DNA of 64,000 nt from Algisphaera agarilytica (GTDB lineage: Bacteria; Planctomycetota; Phycisphaerae; Phycisphaerales; Phycisphaeraceae): NCBI RefSeq assembly GCF_014207595.1, contig NZ_JACHGY010000001.1:4037648-4101647 (forward strand), read 5' to 3'. Position numbers and translations under genes: made by a program. Below, one piece after another: positions 24,010 to 32,472 of the stretch (its first letter is position 1; each line of letters begins with the position of its first letter). Under the pieces are notes generated by a model that saw only the letters and a program-made list of their open reading frames with translations, did no database searches and had not been told where the DNA came from.

Positions 24010-25938
24010 TCAAATCCACAACTTCAACCGGACCCAGTTGATCGCGTCGCGTGTCCAGACCCAGCCGATGGGTGCTTGGCGGGAATCGATCTTGGCGACG
24101 CCCTCGATGCCGGGCTTGGCCCAGGGTTGGGTGTCGAGGAGTTTCACGCGGACGCGGAACACGTTGCTGCCGTCGATGACCTCGGCGATGGGGTTGATGC
24201 GTTCGACCTCAAACCGCAGCTTGACGCCGGGGTGGGCGGCGGCGGCGAGTTCGCCGACGGCGCCTTCCGAGGGCACGTCGCCGATCTTGCCGTCCGGCAC
24301 CCACAACTCGGCCCGCAAGGCGCTCAGCGGCGCGACCTCGAACAACACATCGCCTTTGCTCACCGGCGAACCCAGCTGCTGCTTCAGGTCGCCCACCACC
24401 ACCGTGCCCGCGATCGGCGAGCGGATGACCGCGTGATCGATCTGCCAACGCAGCCATTCGAGTTGCGCCTCGACATTCGCCACCCGGGCCTCGGCGATCT
24501 GGCGTTCGACCTGGCTGCCTTCGCGGGCCGCCATCTTGGCTTCTTTTTCGTACCCGAGCTGCTCTGCTTCGAGACGCGAGAGTTCTGCACGCAACTCCGC
24601 GGTGTTCAGCGTCGCCAACGCCTCGCCCTCCGCGACGACGTCGTTCGGCTCGGCTTCTACGGTTTCGAGGTAGCCCTCGAACGGCGCGGGGATCGAGCGT
24701 TGGGTCACCGCCTGGAACGTGAAGGGCGCTTCGACGCGGATCGTGCCGGGCACGAAGATCAACGCGAGAACCCCGGCCAGCAATGCGATCGCGGTGACTT
24801 TCGCCCAGGTGTGTTTCGGTCCGAGCACCGTCGCCAAGCTACGGCGGGCCGAGTCGGCCAGCCGGGCGCCGAACCAGCGGTCGGTCTCCGACAGCTCCAG
24901 CACACGGGGGGTGAACAGGTCTACCGCCATCCGCAGGAACGAGGCCTCTTCCACGGTCAGGGGCTGATCGATCGGACGCTCGAGGGTGACCACCCCGATC
25001 ACTTCGCCGCCGCGCCGCATGGGCAGGCTGCACACCGCCGACGGGCCGTGCTTGCTGGAGAGTTCCTGGGCGGCGCGGTTGACCATGGTGGCTTCGGGCA
25101 GCACGGGGTGCAGCACCTCGATGTCCTGGTCGAGCGACTCTTCCATGGCCGACTCGATCGCGCCGACCAACGCCATCTTGCGGCTGATGTGTTCGGTCTG
25201 GCTCATCGCGCGCAGCTTGACGTAACGCCCCGAGAGCAGGCCGATGCTGACCCGGTCGGCCCGCCACCGCGAGGCGATCTCGTTACACAGCGCGATCGCC
25301 GCTGCGCGGAAGCGCCGATGGTCGTTGCTGGCCGAGAGCACGCGGGTCGCGGTGGACAGCCCCCGCAGGTCGGCATCGCGTTGCTCCAAGACCTGCCGCA
25401 TCTCGTAGAGACTCAAGAGGCTGATGCTCAACTCGATCCGTTGGCAACGGGCCTGGACGATCTGGGGGTCGTCGGTGTCCAGCAAAAAGGCCGACACGCC
25501 GGAGAATCCGCCGGGGGTTTTGATGGGGACCAGCACGAGGTGGTGAACCATCGGGCGTCCGGGATCGGACAGCGCCGCCTGCAGCTGATGCACCTGGGTT
25601 TCAGGCGCCAAGGGCGATTGCTGAGTCACCAACTCGATGGCGTGGGCCAGCCAGGACGGCGGCGATCCCGTGGCCGGGAGCGGCGGGTAAACCGCCATGA
25701 TTTCTGAGGTTTTGGCGGAAGGCGGCATCGGCCGATCCGACGGGACAGGCGTCGCTGCAATCTCACCCCCCAACCGAACCACCGCTCCCGCGGTCGCCTG
25801 CCCAAGCCGGCACTGCGTCGCCAGCAGCTCGGTGAGAAACTGCTCCGGCGGTCCGCTGAAACGGACCAGACGCTCGACCAGCCCCGAGGCGGAGCCGCCC
25901 CATCGCTGGGCCGCGGTCATCGGCGGGTTCAGGCTCAT
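24010..25938 (-). CDS. GAF domain-HlyD adaptor fusion
   Basis: A 642-residue protein. The N-terminal half (to about residue 370) is soluble, and its second part fits a GAF sensor domain (FRAAAIALCNEIASRWRADR, GPSAVCSLPMRRGGEVIGVV). One membrane helix follows at about 383-402. The remainder is a periplasmic adaptor: lipoyl half RSIPAPFEGYLETVEAEPND, coiled coil, return strand AVIRSPIAGTVVVGDLKQ and a barrel. It would place a cytosolic ligand sensor on a periplasmic export adaptor. The start at 25938 has AAAGGGA about 10 bases upstream. It is the first gene of the M50/SecA-like operon; 110 bases separate it from the M50 gene. Confidence 0.85.
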   Translation of the reverse strand: MSLNPPMTAAQRWGGSASGLVERLVRFSGPPEQFLTELLATQCRLGQATAGAVVRLGGEIAATPVPSDRPMPPSAKTSEIMAVYPPLPATGSPPSWLAHAIELVTQQSPLAPETQVHQLQAALSDPGRPMVHHLVLVPIKTPGGFSGVSAFLLDTDDPQIVQARCQRIELSISLLSLYEMRQVLEQRDADLRGLSTATRVLSASNDHRRFRAAAIALCNEIASRWRADRVSIGLLSGRYVKLRAMSQTEHISRKMALVGAIESAMEESLDQDIEVLHPVLPEATMVNRAAQELSSKHGPSAVCSLPMRRGGEVIGVVTLERPIDQPLTVEEASFLRMAVDLFTPRVLELSETDRWFGARLADSARRSLATVLGPKHTWAKVTAIALLAGVLALIFVPGTIRVEAPFTFQAVTQRSIPAPFEGYLETVEAEPNDVVAEGEALATLNTAELRAELSRLEAEQLGYEKEAKMAAREGSQVERQIAEARVANVEAQLEWLRWQIDHAVIRSPIAGTVVVGDLKQQLGSPVSKGDVLFEVAPLSALRAELWVPDGKIGDVPSEGAVGELAAAAHPGVKLRFEVERINPIAEVIDGSNVFRVRVKLLDTQPWAKPGIEGVAKIDSRQAPIGWVWTRDAINWVRLKLWI

Positions 25939-26045
25939 GTGTGAAATCCCTTTCGTGAAAACCGTTCGTCCGCGTGTGTCATACGCTTCGCACGCCCGGT
26001 AAAGCCCCTGAAAAAGCCCTGCTTCACAGCCCTCATCCTACCGGC

Positions 26046-26073
26046 TTGCAGGTTTGGCGGACAGCCCTACAAT
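26046..26073 (+). promoter_or_regulatory. Promoter of tRNA-Val
   Basis: TTGCAG at 26046-26051 and TACAAT at 26068-26073 are separated by 16 bases. A start near 26080 would place the tRNA about 17 bases downstream. This is one of the clearest sigma70-like promoters in the window. Confidence 0.55.
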
Positions 26074-26097
26074 GTGTCGCTCGGGTTAATCCCAGAC

Positions 26098-26171
26098 GGG
26101 CCATTGGCGCAGTTGGCTAGCGCGCCTCGTTGACATCGAGGAGGTCACTGGTTCAAGTCCAGTATGGCCCA
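26098..26171 (+). tRNA. tRNA-Val (anticodon GAC)
   Basis: A complete cloverleaf of 74 bases including the discriminator A. The acceptor arms GGGCCAT and ATGGCCC pair fully. The D stem GCGC/GCGC and the anticodon stem CCTCG/CGAGG are perfect, and the loop TTGACAT gives anticodon GAC at 26132-26134, reading GUC and GUU for valine. The T stem is ACTGG/CCAGT with loop TTCAAGT. CCA is not encoded. It stands alone with its own promoter and terminator. Confidence 0.96.
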
Positions 26172-26176
26172 CTTCT

Positions 26177-26209
26177 CACCCTCCGCCACCGCGGAGGGTG
26201 ATTTTTTTT
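26177..26209 (+). terminator. Rho-independent terminator after tRNA-Val
   Basis: A perfect 10-bp stem (CACCCTCCGC / GCGGAGGGTG) with a CACC loop is followed by ATTTTTTTT. It begins 5 bases after the tRNA. Confidence 0.93.
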
Positions 26210-26272
26210 GCGCTTCGATGGCGCCAGGTGTTACGACCGGTATCCACATGACTGCGTGGGCATCGAGGGGTC

Positions 26273-29227
26273 TTATTCAACATCGTTGACCCCGACGGTC
26301 TGGTTCAGCACCGCCGGGCCGTTGGTCTCGCGGACGCCCAGGCGTATGTCGCTTTGCGACAGCGCGGGGGCGGCATCGACGAAGCGCAGCTGGCGGATCA
26401 CCGCCTGGCCGGGGTCGAGCCTGGGGATCAGACGCTCCTTGCGGGCGTGCCCCTTGAGCTTGGCGAAGACGCTCAGAGAGATCGGCTCATCGCCGGTGTT
26501 CGTGATGATGCAGGTCACCGAGGCGTCCACGGTCGAGGGGGCGGCGCCGTCCTCCAGCGCCAGGGAGGCTTCGAACCGAACACCCTGAAGCCCGAGCTCC
26601 ATGGGCGTGGCGAACTTCACGATGTACTTGCGGTCGGCGGTGAACTCCATGTCTACGGTGAGGCTTTTGCCGCCGGCGACTTCGTTGATCGGGAAACGCA
26701 GTGCCACCGGGAGCTCGATGCTACGGCCCGGCCCGATGGAGAACCGGTGGTGGTGCGGCTTGATCGTCCACGACTCGGGGCCGGTGATGATGAACTTGCC
26801 GCTGACCGTGACCGGCCAAGGGTTGGTCAGGCGGACCGTGCGGACGTGGGGGATCTGGGTCGAGGTGATGAACGGATCGTTAAGCACGAAGCTGCTGCGG
26901 AACAGCGCCAGCTTCGCGTCGATGCCGGTGACGAACACCGGGGTGTCGGAGAGTTCGAGCGTGTGCTCACCGTTCTCGTTGAGAGCCAGCGGCGTGGCGT
27001 TGCCCCAGACGTCGTAGACCTTGGGGTAGTCGCCGAGGAACATGTCGAGCTTGGATCGGCTGCCGGGGGCCTTGACGTTCCAGGCGACGAGCATGCCTTC
27101 GCCGGGGCGGGCGTCGGGCATGGCTCGGGCTTCCTGTTCGGACAGAGCCCGGCGTTCGAAGATGATGCCCACGCGTTCTTCGCCGAGGTTCAGCCGGCCG
27201 ATCGCACGGTAGCCCGCCAGGCGGTTCGCGACGTTGGACGCCACGCCCAACAACGGATCGGGCAATAGCGACTCACGCCGCTCCAGCCCGCGGGCCCAGA
27301 GATCGGGGATGGCCACGCCGATCTCGTTCTGCTCCCAGGCGTGCACCATCCGCAGGGCCAGGTCGCTGGCCCGCGCCGCGTGGGGAACTGCATCGGCGGG
27401 GGCCGGCTTGATATGGAGCCGGCGGTTGTGGCTCGGGGAGGCCCAGCCCAACTCTTGCTGCTGCTGGATGTGGTCGTTCAGCCGATCGGGCGTCACCCCC
27501 ACGGGCCATTGCACGGCGTAGCTGAGGTGTTCTTCGGGAATATCCGGCCGGAACGGCTGATCGATCCGCCAGGGCACGCCCATCGTCGGGGCGGGCGTCC
27601 AATGCCGGAACGCCTCATAGGTCCGCGCCACGGTCGATCCCAATTCGGGCAGGTAGGCCGCCGAGGGCTCCCGGGCGCTGCCGAGTTGCCAGGTGTTAAC
27701 CCGCTGGCCGTGCCGAACGAGGATGGGCTGGACGTAGGGCATCCAGATGTCGGAGGGTGCGCCAAAGACCGCCGCAGGCAGGTAGGTATTGACGCCCCGG
27801 GTGTGCGCGAGCTCTTCGGGCACCGGCGAGAAAGACAGCTCGACACGTCGCCCGGCATTCTTGATCGGGCCGATGGCTTCACGCAGCGTGTTGAGCCGCA
27901 GGTCGAAGCCCGCCAACGTGGTCTCCGGGCTCCAGGCCGACAGGATGACCGACCCCAGGCCCGCGAGGTTGGCCAATTCGGGCAGCAGCTTCAGTTGCGC
28001 GTTGCTCATCCCCTCGGCCACCAACGCGAAACGCTCGGCGTCTTCGCCGACTGCGCCCGTCCCCGGCGGGAGCCAGAGGACCGCGTTGTACGTCCGTGCG
28101 ATCACCCGGCCCGCATCCGCATCCACCTGGGCCTGAGCGATGGCCGCGGGGTCGGCTTCATCGGTGTCATCGATCGAGAGTTCTTCGGTCATTCCGCCGA
28201 TGGTCAGCGTCCGGCCGTCAGGCGAGTTGGTGCGTTGCCGCAGGGTCCGCGAGCCCTCCACCACCGCAAGCTCGGCGAGGTACCAGCCGTATCGCGGCAG
28301 GTCGGGCGACCAACGCCACTTCGACGGCGCACCCCAGCCCATCGGCCGGCGGTCCTGGATGACCACGTTCATGTTGTGGTCGTACACGGTCACCCGAGCG
28401 GTCAGCTTGCCCCCGACCAGGTCACGCACCGACACATCCCAGAAGGGCCCGGCGTTGCTGCGCGTCACGTTGACCGGGCTGCCCGTGCTGAGTTGCACGT
28501 GGGGCAGTTGCCAGACGCCGATGTCGTCAAACCAGGCGTGGCCGGTGACGTCGTGTAAAACGATCTGGTGGTTGCCCAGCGGGTTGCGCGGGTCGGCGCT
28601 GGGTTGCACGAGCTCGACCTCGAGGCCGACGTATGCCGCCTCGCCGAACTCGCCGGGCAGGATCAGTTCGACCTCGGACCACTCGCCGGCGGTGCGGACG
28701 CGTGGCGTGAGGCGGGTGCTGGTCTCGATACGCTTGCCGGCGGTGTCGACGAAGTAGGCCCGCATGCGCGCCGCGGCGTGGGTGAGCCCCGCGGTGCGGA
28801 TCTTGCCGCTGATCAGGTAGTCGCTGCCCGGCACGGCCGGGAGGGCGCCGATCTGCAGGTACGCTCCCGCGCTGCCGCCGTCGATGCCCAGGTGGAGGCT
28901 GTAGTCCTCCGAGGCCGCGTCGCCGACTTCCGAGTAACGCACCACGTTGTGCATCGGGAAGCCCGCCCGGCGTGACAGGCGGTCGTGCATCGGCAGGCGG
29001 TCGAAGTTGGGGTCACTCGATTGCGAAGACCGCCCCATCGCGTACCAGCCCGGCGGTAACGCCAAGCCTCGACCGAGCTTCACGCCCTGGTCGTTCATGT
29101 CTTCGAAGTCGTATTTCTCGACCAGCCGCTTGGGCGTGAGCGGATCGATCTGCGCGTGCAGCGAGGTTCCGCTGAGCAGCAAAAGGCACACCGACAACCA
29201 AGCCGAGATACGGAGCGTGTCTCGCAT
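26273..29227 (-). CDS. Large secreted protein of unknown function
   Basis: A 984-residue protein with a signal peptide (about residues 1-26, ending SLHAQ). Residues 40-240 look like a carbohydrate-binding jelly-roll: aromatic-rich strands with LPPGWYAMGRSS, YSLHLGIDGGSAGAYLQIG and HAWFDDIGVW. The centre (about 370-700) has a mixed helix-strand pattern that could be a TIM-barrel-like domain. The C-terminal 230 residues resemble immunoglobulin-like NEW3-type repeats (LTNPWPVTVSGKFIITGP). No catalytic pair was identified. It ends the minus-strand group that starts with three lipoprotein genes. A surface polysaccharide function is plausible but unproven. Confidence 0.72.
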   Translation of the reverse strand: MRDTLRISAWLSVCLLLLSGTSLHAQIDPLTPKRLVEKYDFEDMNDQGVKLGRGLALPPGWYAMGRSSQSSDPNFDRLPMHDRLSRRAGFPMHNVVRYSEVGDAASEDYSLHLGIDGGSAGAYLQIGALPAVPGSDYLISGKIRTAGLTHAAARMRAYFVDTAGKRIETSTRLTPRVRTAGEWSEVELILPGEFGEAAYVGLEVELVQPSADPRNPLGNHQIVLHDVTGHAWFDDIGVWQLPHVQLSTGSPVNVTRSNAGPFWDVSVRDLVGGKLTARVTVYDHNMNVVIQDRRPMGWGAPSKWRWSPDLPRYGWYLAELAVVEGSRTLRQRTNSPDGRTLTIGGMTEELSIDDTDEADPAAIAQAQVDADAGRVIARTYNAVLWLPPGTGAVGEDAERFALVAEGMSNAQLKLLPELANLAGLGSVILSAWSPETTLAGFDLRLNTLREAIGPIKNAGRRVELSFSPVPEELAHTRGVNTYLPAAVFGAPSDIWMPYVQPILVRHGQRVNTWQLGSAREPSAAYLPELGSTVARTYEAFRHWTPAPTMGVPWRIDQPFRPDIPEEHLSYAVQWPVGVTPDRLNDHIQQQQELGWASPSHNRRLHIKPAPADAVPHAARASDLALRMVHAWEQNEIGVAIPDLWARGLERRESLLPDPLLGVASNVANRLAGYRAIGRLNLGEERVGIIFERRALSEQEARAMPDARPGEGMLVAWNVKAPGSRSKLDMFLGDYPKVYDVWGNATPLALNENGEHTLELSDTPVFVTGIDAKLALFRSSFVLNDPFITSTQIPHVRTVRLTNPWPVTVSGKFIITGPESWTIKPHHHRFSIGPGRSIELPVALRFPINEVAGGKSLTVDMEFTADRKYIVKFATPMELGLQGVRFEASLALEDGAAPSTVDASVTCIITNTGDEPISLSVFAKLKGHARKERLIPRLDPGQAVIRQLRFVDAAPALSQSDIRLGVRETNGPAVLNQTVGVNDVE

Positions 29228-29319
29228 GAAGGATTTATCGGTCGTCCGGGCCGATGTCGCGGAGTTTTTCCCCGGCGATCGCGTTGTACGAAGCGAACGT
29301 TTGAGCGCGATTCAGCGAT

Positions 29320-30141
29320 TCATTCTGGAAACGCCGCGGGCTCCCCGGCAACCAGCGTCTCTTCCCCCCGGAGACGACGCAAAATGTCTGCCCGGATACG
29401 CGGGTCGCGGTAGGCCTCCTGATGCGATCGGTGCAGGGGCGGGGTATCGACCCACCAAGGCGTGAGTCCTGCCGGAGCGGTCCGCTCGCTGCCCACGATG
29501 GGGTCGTCCAGCCGCGTGTAGGGAATCAGCGTGTAGCGGGCCTCGGCCAGGCATTCGTCGAGATGCGCGAGAAACGCCGAGCCCTCCCGCATGTCGATCA
29601 CCCGGCGGTCCAGCGTCGGCACCCCCGCCATGACCGCTCCGCGGTGCGGTGTGCTGATCGTGTAGAGATTGCGAATCTTCAAGCGACGCTTCGCCGCGCC
29701 CCCCTCGGCCTTGCTTGGCGAGGCGCTGTACCGAGCCACCAGCCCCCCCATCGAAAACGCTACGACATCCACCTCCGACGTCCACCCCGTTTCGTCGCTG
29801 AGCCAGACCTCCTGCACCGATTCGATCACGTGGTCCCGGCAGTCCTCGAAGTCGTCTTCAAATACAAACTCCAGCCCCACCACCTGGTCTTCGGGCACGC
29901 CGACCTTGCGCAGCTGCTTCGACCAGTACGAATTCACAAACCCCGGGTCCGCCCAACCCGCGAGGACCACCACCGGCCGATCGAGCGGACGGCCATCGCT
30001 CTCGATGTCTTTGATGATCGTCTTCGCCTGGGCCTCGGTGACCGGGAACGACGGATTCACCTGCCGAGCGGCGCAGCCCCCGATCGTGAAGGCCGAGGCC
30101 AACAACACCGTGGCGAGGATCAATCCGGGGGGCTTGGTCAT
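29320..30141 (-). CDS. Lipoprotein alpha/beta hydrolase (lipase-like), copy 2
   Basis: A 273-residue protein beginning with a lipoprotein signal (lipobox IGGC about residue 23). The PVVVLAGWADPGF segment looks like the strand and oxyanion region of an alpha/beta hydrolase. The nucleophile elbow is AFSMGGLVARY, an A-x-S-x-G form of the usual G-x-S-x-G, and TPHRG follows. It is a paralogue of the gene just upstream (30146-30985), with the same elbow and the same IPYTRLDDPIVGSE-type C-terminal motif. The substrate is unknown. An N-terminal extension of the frame to 30387 lies inside the upstream gene. The gap between the two genes is 4 bases. Confidence 0.85.
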   Translation of the reverse strand: MTKPPGLILATVLLASAFTIGGCAARQVNPSFPVTEAQAKTIIKDIESDGRPLDRPVVVLAGWADPGFVNSYWSKQLRKVGVPEDQVVGLEFVFEDDFEDCRDHVIESVQEVWLSDETGWTSEVDVVAFSMGGLVARYSASPSKAEGGAAKRRLKIRNLYTISTPHRGAVMAGVPTLDRRVIDMREGSAFLAHLDECLAEARYTLIPYTRLDDPIVGSERTAPAGLTPWWVDTPPLHRSHQEAYRDPRIRADILRRLRGEETLVAGEPAAFPE

Positions 30142-30145
30142 GGGT

Positions 30146-30985
30146 TCAACGCTCGGGGAGGGGCGTCGCGGGCAGGCTGGCCAGCGGCTCGCCGCCCTGC
30201 AACTGGGTGAGGATATCCGCCTGGACCCGCGCATCAAACGCGGCCTGGATGTGGGCCATCTCGAAGGCCCGGTCCGACACCCAGTGCGGGTGCTGCCCTT
30301 CCGGGGAAGTCTTGTCGGGCCCCACGATCCAGTCGCCCAGCCGTGTGTAAGGCACCAGCTCGTAGTCGGCCTCGGCGAGCCCCGCATCCAGCCGGGCCAG
30401 GAAATCCGAGTCGGCGTTCATGTCTCGCGCCAAGCTGTTCCAGAACCCAAGCGGTGCCCAATTCGCCCCGCGGTGCGGCGAGGCGATCGTGTACAGCCGG
30501 CGGATCTTCAGCCGACGCGTCTGCCCGCATTCCGGATCCGGTGGCAGCGCTGCGTACCGTGCGACCAGCCCGCCCATCGAGAACGCGATCACATCGACCT
30601 CGACGGTCTCGTCCGAGTCGGCGTCTTCCGGCGGGAAAAGCTTGTCCACCTTCCGGATGGTCTTCGCTCGGCAGGAGTCGAACGAGTCCCACAACACAAA
30701 CGACACCCCGCCGATGCGCTCGTCGTCGGTGAAGTAACGCTTGGCCTGGCCGACCGAGACCCACTCCGCGACGCACGGGTCCATGAACGGCCCGACGAAC
30801 ACCAGCGGCCTTTCGAGCTCGACCGGCTCTTCCCGCATCGCCCGCAGCTCCTGCTTCGCCTCGGCGTAGGTCAGATCAAACGACGGGTTCACCGCCGAGA
30901 GATTCGAGCAGCCGATACCCGCGCCGCCTGCGAATGCCGCAGCCAGATACAGGAACGCCCGGAACAGCGGTTGGGGTTGGCTCAT
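30146..30985 (-). CDS. Lipoprotein alpha/beta hydrolase (lipase-like), copy 1
   Basis: A 279-residue lipoprotein with lipobox GIGC near residue 26. The hydrolase features match its neighbour: PLVFVGPFMDP, the elbow AFSMGGLVARY (A-x-S-x-G), ASPHRGANW and VPYTRLGDWIVGPD. Paralogy with the gene at 29320 indicates a local tandem duplication that has since diverged. Both would sit on a membrane facing the periplasm, probably cleaving ester bonds of lipids or acyl-sugars. It begins 26 bases after the small lipoprotein gene, so the group is likely one transcript. Confidence 0.85.
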   Translation of the reverse strand: MSQPQPLFRAFLYLAAAFAGGAGIGCSNLSAVNPSFDLTYAEAKQELRAMREEPVELERPLVFVGPFMDPCVAEWVSVGQAKRYFTDDERIGGVSFVLWDSFDSCRAKTIRKVDKLFPPEDADSDETVEVDVIAFSMGGLVARYAALPPDPECGQTRRLKIRRLYTIASPHRGANWAPLGFWNSLARDMNADSDFLARLDAGLAEADYELVPYTRLGDWIVGPDKTSPEGQHPHWVSDRAFEMAHIQAAFDARVQADILTQLQGGEPLASLPATPLPER

Positions 30986-31011
30986 CCAAACATGATAAGG
31001 CCGGGTGAATG

Positions 31012-31425
31012 TCAGCGGGTGATTTCGATGATCTTGTCGCGGCTGGTGCTCTGGTTGTAGTTGTCCTGCACCCTGCCGTTGCTGGAGCTGAACCGGTCGC
31101 GGACGTTGGTCTCGCTGATGGAGATGATCGTGCGGCGGGTGCCCGCGTTCACGCCCGGCTTGCGGTCGAGGCGGTCGTGGTACCACGCCGTGCGGTCGTC
31201 GAGCCACGGCTGGAAACTTTGCAGCTCATTCATCTCGGGGCTGTCGAGCGCCAGAGAGCGGCGGTTGCCCTCGGCGTCGACAAGCGGGCCCAGTTCGAAC
31301 CGCATTTCCGCTTGGCGTGCGTCGGCGGCCCGCTGCTGCTCGGCTTTGGACGGGGCGCAACCGGTGCCCAGCACAACGGCTGCCAGCACACCACAGATCG
31401 ACAGGCTCGGGAGACGGATTTCCAT
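31012..31425 (-). CDS. Small lipoprotein of unknown function
   Basis: A 137-residue protein with a lipoprotein signal peptide whose lipobox LGTGC places the Cys near residue 23. The rest is hydrophilic, rich in Arg, Asp, Ser and Asn, and has no motif I recognise; SISETNVRDRFSSS near the end suggests a beta-rich tail. GAGGGG lies about 5 bases before ATG 31425. It heads the group with the two lipoprotein hydrolases. An in-frame extension to 31530 is not supported by a ribosome site. Confidence 0.75.
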   Translation of the reverse strand: MEIRLPSLSICGVLAAVVLGTGCAPSKAEQQRAADARQAEMRFELGPLVDAEGNRRSLALDSPEMNELQSFQPWLDDRTAWYHDRLDRKPGVNAGTRRTIISISETNVRDRFSSSNGRVQDNYNQSTSRDKIIEITR

Positions 31426-31635
31426 ACCCCTCGCAACACGAACCGCGTGCCGGGGCGGGCCGACAGGCTGGGTCGCCGCGCAAGGTATTCGTAAAACTTG
31501 ACTTACACCGATTATGCCAGAGGCGGCCACTTATCCGATCGATCGGGATGTCGCGTCCACGCAACACGTGCCGGTGTTTGCCGCATCATGTCGGTCACGC
31601 CGATATTCTTGAGCCGCCGCGGGCCATTCGTGAAC

Positions 31636-31663
31636 TTGACGTCCCCCCGAATTTCGCCACAAT
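31636..31663 (+). promoter_or_regulatory. Probable promoter of rpsD
   Basis: TTGACG at 31636-31641 and CACAAT at 31658-31663 have a 16-base spacer. A start near 31670 leaves a leader of about 108 bases before the rpsD ATG. Confidence 0.5.
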
Positions 31664-31679
31664 ACGCGACTCGATTTCG

Positions 31680-31765
31680 CAGGCCCGCTGTGGGCCTGAA
31701 CTTTGAAGCACCGCGACGCCGTAGCCACGGCCGAGCACTCACAAGGGCCTCGTCGGGCAACCGAC
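31680..31765 (+). promoter_or_regulatory. Structured rpsD leader (possible S4 autoregulatory element)
   Basis: Two hairpins are visible. CAGGCCC/GGGCCTG (7 bp, 5-base loop) spans 31680-31698. GTCGG-GCAA-CCGAC, a 5-bp stem closed by a GNRA tetraloop, spans 31752-31765 and is followed at once by AGGTAA before the ATG. S4 is known to repress its own translation in other bacteria through leader RNA structures. The placement suits that role but is not proof. Confidence 0.45.
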
Positions 31766-31777
31766 AGGTAACACATC

Positions 31778-32377
31778 ATGGCCAACTACACCGGTCCCAA
31801 AGTCAAGCTCTCCCGTCGCGTCGGCGTGCCCATCGCGGACATCCCGAAGCACACCACCAAGCGTCAGCTCAACCCCCCCGGCATGCACGGCTTCCGCGGC
31901 CGTCGCCTCCGCGACTACGGCATCCGCCTCAACGAGAAGCAGAAGCTCCGCTTCCACTACAACGTTCTCGAGAAGCAGTTCCGCCGCTACATGGCTGAGG
32001 CCGGCCGCACCCAAGGCAACACGGGTACCGTCCTGCTCCGCCTGCTCGAGCAACGCCTCGACAACGTCATCCGCCGCCTCGGCTGGGCCCGCACCATCTG
32101 GGCCGCCCGTCAGATCGTGTCCCACGGCCACGTCCTGGTCAACGGCAAGAAGTGCAACATCGCCTCCCTCCAAGTCAAGGTCGGCGACACCATCACCCTC
32201 AAGGAAGGCATCCAAAAGCTCGTCCGCGAGAACATGGAATCCCTGCCCGGCCACGAAGTGCCCGAGTGGCTGACCTTCGACCCCTCCACCCTCGAAGCCA
32301 AGGTCGCCGCGGTCCCCACCGCCGACCAAGTCCCCTTCGACGTGAACCTGAACCTGATTATCGAATTCTACCGCTAA
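31778..32377 (+). CDS. rpsD: 30S ribosomal protein S4
   Basis: A 199-residue S4, the primary 16S rRNA binder that starts assembly of the small-subunit body. It begins MANYTGPKVKLSRRVG and lacks the N-terminal cysteine zinc motif, so it is the C-minus form. The central S4 RNA-binding domain spans about residues 93-155 (RLLEQRLDNVIRRLGWARTI, ARQIVSHGHVLVNG). It stands alone rather than in the alpha operon with rpsM, rpsK and rpoA, and is closed by a terminator 25 bases downstream. Confidence 0.97.
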   Translation: MANYTGPKVKLSRRVGVPIADIPKHTTKRQLNPPGMHGFRGRRLRDYGIRLNEKQKLRFHYNVLEKQFRRYMAEAGRTQGNTGTVLLRLLEQRLDNVIRRLGWARTIWAARQIVSHGHVLVNGKKCNIASLQVKVGDTITLKEGIQKLVRENMESLPGHEVPEWLTFDPSTLEAKVAAVPTADQVPFDVNLNLIIEFYR

Positions 32378-32401
32378 TCACGTTCATCCCATCGAATACA
32401 G

Positions 32402-32433
32402 AAAACCCACGGACATTGGTCCGTGGGTTTTTT
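32402..32433. terminator. Bidirectional terminator between rpsD and the methyltransferase gene
   Basis: A perfect stem AAACCCACGGAC/GTCCGTGGGTTT with loop ATTG is followed by TTT on the plus strand. On the minus strand the stem is followed by CTGTATT after its own T-run. It serves both convergent genes, which end at 32377 and 32473. Confidence 0.9.
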
Positions 32434-32472
32434 CTATATCGCCAATTTGCATGAACCTGCGGTTTTCGACGC

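Larger units (their letters stand above)
31426..31777. other. Intergenic region between lipoprotein gene and rpsD
   Basis: This 352-base gap separates divergent genes. It holds the probable rpsD promoter (31636-31663) and two leader hairpins (31680-31698 and 31752-31765). The lipoprotein-proximal half (31440-31620) shows no reliable promoter for the minus strand and no convincing reading frame. Confidence 0.6.

Noticed and set aside
18773..25938. Ordinary RND or ABC efflux operon
   Set aside because: Three proteins with HlyD-type domains are present, but no RND permease, ABC ATPase or TolC-like protein is encoded between them.
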